DNA from: Cloacimonetes bacterium UBA5614
GTDB lineage: Bacteria > Cloacimonadota > Cloacimonadia > Cloacimonadales > Cloacimonadaceae
Length of the DNA: 64,000 nucleotides
Assembly (NCBI GenBank): GCA_002424605.1
Contig: DIKQ01000009.1
Location: 1-64,000 of the forward strand
Direction of reading: 5' to 3'
In this document: positions 60,919-64,000 of the stretch, in pieces
Position numbering within the stretch: position 1 is the stretch's first letter
How the letters are laid out: each line of letters starts with the position of its first letter
Notes under the pieces: generated by a model
What the model saw: only the letters and a program-made list of their open reading frames with translations
Database searches by the model: none
Told to the model about the DNA's origin: nothing
Made by a program: the position numbers and the translations under genes

Positions 60919-61819
60919 CTGTCTTCCTGATTTGCCGTTTCTGGTACAGCGAATATGCTGTGAGCAAAATCACGGCTATGATTACCAGCATGACCAGGGA
61001 TAATGCGGAAGCCACAGGCCAGTTACGCGGGATGTTTTTGATTTTGTATGTGATTACCTGACCGATGTAAAGCGCATTCTGGTTGCCCATCAATTGGGGG
61101 ATAATGTATGCTCCCAAAGCCGGAATAAAGACAAGGATTGAGCCGGCAAAGATTCCTTCCCGGGACAACGGAAGAGTCACCTTGAAAAAAGCCTTTCTTT
61201 CGTTAGCGCCCAGGTCCATGGCAGCATTGAGGAGGGTAAAATCCAGCTTTTCGATAGCGCTGTAAAGCGGCAGAATCATATATGGCAGATAGACATAGAC
61301 CATTACAATGATTACAGCCCAGTCGGTTCGGATGATTTCCACCGGGTTGGAAACCAGGTTTAACGCTATTAGCGCTTCATTCATTACGCCGCCGGAGGAC
61401 AGGAATATCCGCCAGGAAAAGATACGTATGATAAAGTTGGTCCAGAACGGAATTATGATGAGCACCAGCAGGAAGTTTTTCCATTTTTCGCTGCTTCTGG
61501 CAATAAGGTAAGCCACGGGATAGCCCAGCAGCAGACAAAGCAAGGTGGTCATCAGCGCTAGCCTGAAAGCCAGGAAAAACGGTTTGAAATAAGTACCACT
61601 AAGGATTTCCCTGTAGGCACTGAGAGTGAACTGGAATTTCACTTCATAAATATCAGGCAGGAGCAGACTATAGATGATTACGATAAGATACGGAATGGAA
61701 AAGAAAATTGTCAGCCAGATGAGCGAAGGAGCGCTCAGCAGCCAGCTTTGCAGGTTACGTTTTTGGCTTTGTTTAAGTTCAAGGATACTGGCTTTGTGTT
61801 TATGATGAGAATGGATCAT
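60905..61819 (-). CDS. potB: Spermidine/putrescine-type ABC transporter permease PotB
   Basis: Inner-membrane permease, 304 residues, six helices; EAA-type loop NAAMDLGANERKAFFKVTLPLSREGI (about residue 200). It has a basic His-rich N-terminus (MIHSHHKHK) not usual in PotB. Overlaps potA by 4 nt (ATGA) and potC by 14 nt, so the three are one operon. Confidence 0.9.
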   Translation of the reverse strand: MIHSHHKHKASILELKQSQKRNLQSWLLSAPSLIWLTIFFSIPYLIVIIYSLLLPDIYEVKFQFTLSAYREILSGTYFKPFFLAFRLALMTTLLCLLLGYPVAYLIARSSEKWKNFLLVLIIIPFWTNFIIRIFSWRIFLSSGGVMNEALIALNLVSNPVEIIRTDWAVIIVMVYVYLPYMILPLYSAIEKLDFTLLNAAMDLGANERKAFFKVTLPLSREGIFAGSILVFIPALGAYIIPQLMGNQNALYIGQVITYKIKNIPRNWPVASALSLVMLVIIAVILLTAYSLYQKRQIRKTDEIR

Positions 61820-63009
61820 TCGCTTTTAAGCAGTCTTTTGACACCGCGGGAGGTCTGGAAGGGACGTTCAAACACGTTGACCTCGCCCACATCCATCCCC
61901 ATAGGAGTTACCTCGTCAATCAGCCAGGAATCGGTATCATGCCAAAACAGCCAGACCGGTTCTTCCCAGTCCAGTGCTTTGTCGTCAAAATAGACCCTTT
62001 TGTGCTGGCTAAACACCCTGAATTTCAGATTCCCCACTTTTACTATGTATTGAGTATGAGAACCAAGATACAGTATATCTTCGATTATGCCCTTGATGAC
62101 GTTAATGTCTTCCTGGGCGCGGGGTTTGGTTCTTGATATGGCGATTTTCTCCGGACGCAGGGATACTGTCAGCTTCTGCCCCACTTCGGGACGAAAATGG
62201 AAAGTGCTGTCTATCTCAAAAAATTCCCCATCGCCGGCGTTGCATTTCAAATCTACATATTCTTCTTCGATGGATGTCACTTCTGCAGGTATCAGGTTTG
62301 TCTCTCCGATAAAATAAGCGCTGAAGATACTGGCAGGACGTTCATAAATATCGTCCGGAGGGCCGGACTGGATTATGTTGCCATGGTTCATCACTGCTGC
62401 CCTGTCGCTGATACTCATGGCTTCGCTCTGGTCATGCGTGACATAGATAAATGTGATGCCCACAGCATCGTGAATGTTCATCAGTTCAATCAGCATATGC
62501 TGGCGCAGCTTCAGGTCCAGCGCTGCCAATGGCTCATCCAGAAGCAGCACCTTGGGTTTGTTGATAAGTGCCCTGGCTATTGCCACCCTCTGCTTCTGTC
62601 CGCCGCTGATGGTGTTAGGATATTTGGCTGCCTGGTCTTCCATCTTCACCAGTTGCAGCATCTCTTTAACCCTGCTGTCTATCTCCGCATGCGGCACCTT
62701 TTTTATCCTGAGCGCAAAAGCCACGTTCTCATAAACTGTCATGTGCGGGAAAAGGGAATAGTTCTGGAAGATAGTATTGACCTGTCTTTTATAGGGAGGT
62801 AATTGGGTAATGTCCTGGTTTCCCAGCATTATCCTGCCGGTTAGAGGAGTCTCAAACCCGGCTATCATCCTCAGCAGCGTGGTTTTGCCGCAGCCGCTGG
62901 GACCCAGGAAGGAAAACAACTCGCCAGTCTTTATGGTAAAAGACACATCATTGACGGCAATGAAACCGTCAAAACTCTTGGTCAGGTTTTCAATGCGAAT
63001 CTCTTCCAA
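61816..63009 (-). CDS. potA: Spermidine/putrescine-type ABC transporter ATPase PotA
   Basis: ATP-binding subunit, 397 residues. Walker A GPSGCGKTT (about residue 35), signature ISGGQKQR, Walker B LLLDEPLAALD, switch His in VTHDQSEA. A C-terminal TOBE-type regulatory domain (about 240-397) follows. The start is a TTG with AGGGGAG about 10 nt upstream. Polyamine import is the family expectation; related Fe3+ or sulfate importers share the fold but the order A-B-C suits Pot. Confidence 0.9.
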   Translation of the reverse strand: MEEIRIENLTKSFDGFIAVNDVSFTIKTGELFSFLGPSGCGKTTLLRMIAGFETPLTGRIMLGNQDITQLPPYKRQVNTIFQNYSLFPHMTVYENVAFALRIKKVPHAEIDSRVKEMLQLVKMEDQAAKYPNTISGGQKQRVAIARALINKPKVLLLDEPLAALDLKLRQHMLIELMNIHDAVGITFIYVTHDQSEAMSISDRAAVMNHGNIIQSGPPDDIYERPASIFSAYFIGETNLIPAEVTSIEEEYVDLKCNAGDGEFFEIDSTFHFRPEVGQKLTVSLRPEKIAISRTKPRAQEDINVIKGIIEDILYLGSHTQYIVKVGNLKFRVFSQHKRVYFDDKALDWEEPVWLFWHDTDSWLIDEVTPMGMDVGEVNVFERPFQTSRGVKRLLKSE

Positions 63010-63031
63010 TAAAGTCTTGCTCCCCTAAGGT

Positions 63032-64000
63032 TTATTTTATCAGCATCAGTTTACGGGCTTGGGATTTTTCGCCGTTTAATCTCAGCACAGCATAGTAAAC
63101 ACCGCTTCCGGCTTTGTTCCCGCTGCTGTCGCAACCATTCCACTCGACTGCGTGATTGCCCTTTGTCAAGTATTTATTAAGCAGTGATGCCACTTTTTGC
63201 CCTTTGATGTTATAGATATCCAGCTCTGCCCTGGCAGAATTCTTAGTGTCTATGGATACTGACAGCTTTGCCACGTCACTGAACGGATTGGGATATACTG
63301 ACAGAGAGGATACTATGGGAGCCTGATACTCTTCGGGATTGCTTACCACCCCGCTGCCATAAATCCTGAAATCGTCTATATAAATGCCGTCCATGCTCTG
63401 GTAATTATTGGTTACCATATGGAAACGCAGGTATAACTGCTGTCCGATGAGTCCGTTCAGGTTATAGGTTTTCTGGGTCCAGGCAAAGCTGCCGTCATAG
63501 TAATCCAGAGTATTCCAGTTATTATTGTCCGTTGAAAACTCCAGCGCGCAGTAATCCCCGTCCTGCCAGATACTGCTTTTTACATAGAAGCTCAGGCTGA
63601 CATTTACAAAACTGCTGAGATTGACAGGTGCAGCCAGCTTGGCATAGGAATCCACATTATTCAGGTAGTTTCCGGTGGGGCTGTCCGCCAGGCTTTTTGC
63701 GCCGTTATAGGATTGCTGGGTGGAAAGTCCCCAGCCCCCGTTGGTGGTCCAGCCTGATAGACTGGCTTCAAAATCGTAACTTATATAAGGATAATCCGAA
63801 AACAGGAATACCAGATAGGGTTCTGTGATTGCATAGCTGGTAAAAATAGTCTCAAAGCCCGGTTTGGACACACGCATGTCATAATATCCGAGGTCAAAGT
63901 CCGGGATGACAATGTAGCCGTCTGCATCCGAAATCATTGCCTCATAATCGGTATTCAGGAATTCCAGGCTGGCTCCTTGCACCGGCACTTCGCCGAAAGT
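63032..64000 (-). CDS. C-terminal part of a secreted protein with sorting domain (cut by the window edge)
   Basis: At least 323 residues; the frame runs off the window at 64000, so no start is seen. Visible parts: a regulatory-like beta-sandwich (GASLEFLNTDYEAMISDADGYIVIPDFDLGYYDMRVSKPG), then a jelly-roll-like module (FEASLSGWTTNGGWGLS...SYNGAKSLADSP...YIDDFRIYG) as found after the catalytic domains of secreted peptidases of FCB bacteria. The C-terminal sorting domain runs from VYPNPFSDVAKL to ARKLMLIK. The missing part is probably an enzyme, possibly a peptidase. Confidence 0.82.
   Translation of the reverse strand, partial: TFGEVPVQGASLEFLNTDYEAMISDADGYIVIPDFDLGYYDMRVSKPGFETIFTSYAITEPYLVFLFSDYPYISYDFEASLSGWTTNGGWGLSTQQSYNGAKSLADSPTGNYLNNVDSYAKLAAPVNLSSFVNVSLSFYVKSSIWQDGDYCALEFSTDNNNWNTLDYYDGSFAWTQKTYNLNGLIGQQLYLRFHMVTNNYQSMDGIYIDDFRIYGSGVVSNPEEYQAPIVSSLSVYPNPFSDVAKLSVSIDTKNSARAELDIYNIKGQKVASLLNKYLTKGNHAVEWNGCDSSGNKAGSGVYYAVLRLNGEKSQARKLMLIK

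Overview
This window is a stretch of a bacterial chromosome of moderate GC content, densely packed with genes. Several features point to a Gram-negative member of the Fibrobacteres-Chlorobi-Bacteroidetes (FCB) superphylum, and Cloacimonadota is the best guess. It has an LPS gene (kdsB), many lipoproteins and outer-membrane-type proteins, four proteins ending in a YPNPF-type C-terminal sorting/FlgD-like domain (type IX secretion style), an LpoB-like lipoprotein and a sigma-54 promoter with its activator. The phylum is an inference, not something the sequence states.

Layout. 0.5-5.9 kb: corA, queD, engB, mnmG, a lipoprotein and kdsB, closely spaced or overlapping. 6.2-17.7 kb: a long plus-strand run with a 5'-nucleotidase, a WecA/TagO-type sugar-phosphate transferase, a metallo-beta-lactamase-fold hydrolase, three envelope proteins, a PcrA/UvrD helicase and mfd, meeting a convergent FabK/nitronate monooxygenase-like gene. 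19.2-23.9 kb: a complete 2-oxoacid (pyruvate-type) dehydrogenase operon (E1a, E1b, E2, E3). 24.2-31.7 kb: a secreted protein behind a sigma-54 promoter with upstream dyads, then a 1410-residue kinase-TPR-GAF-sigma-54-activator fusion. 31.7-35.7 kb: an acyl-CoA ligase, then an LpoB-like and a COG3014-like lipoprotein. 36.3-40.4 kb: an orphan propeptide-like protein, a phosphate acyltransferase, rpiB, a broken GxxExxY nuclease-fold gene bracketed by inverted repeats, and glyA. 40.7-47.2 kb: two envelope proteins, then a riboswitch-led ECF transporter operon (S, periplasmic protein, two ATPases, T). 47.1-50.1 kb, minus strand: gmk, an omega-like gene, a uracil-DNA glycosylase and a phosphoesterase, with gcvH further upstream. 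50.3-53.5 kb: two AT-rich secreted proteins. 54.0-54.4 kb: tmRNA. 54.6-60.1 kb: an operon of VTC-domain protein, DUF4956 membrane protein, TolC-like protein, HlyD-like protein and a PLP enzyme. 60.1-64.0 kb, minus strand: potA-potB-potC and the C-terminal part of a secreted protein cut by the window edge.

The most unusual content lies between genes. At least seven intergenic elements are built from 11-nt modules, arranged as tandem direct copies, a short centre, then tandem inverted copies. The module sequence differs between families but the 11-nt phase and layout are kept. Other leads are the Moco-type riboswitch with a ribosome-site-sequestering hairpin in front of the ECF genes, the kinase/sigma-54 circuit next to its probable target, the nuclease-fold gene between near-perfect inverted repeats, and the VTC/TolC/HlyD operon.
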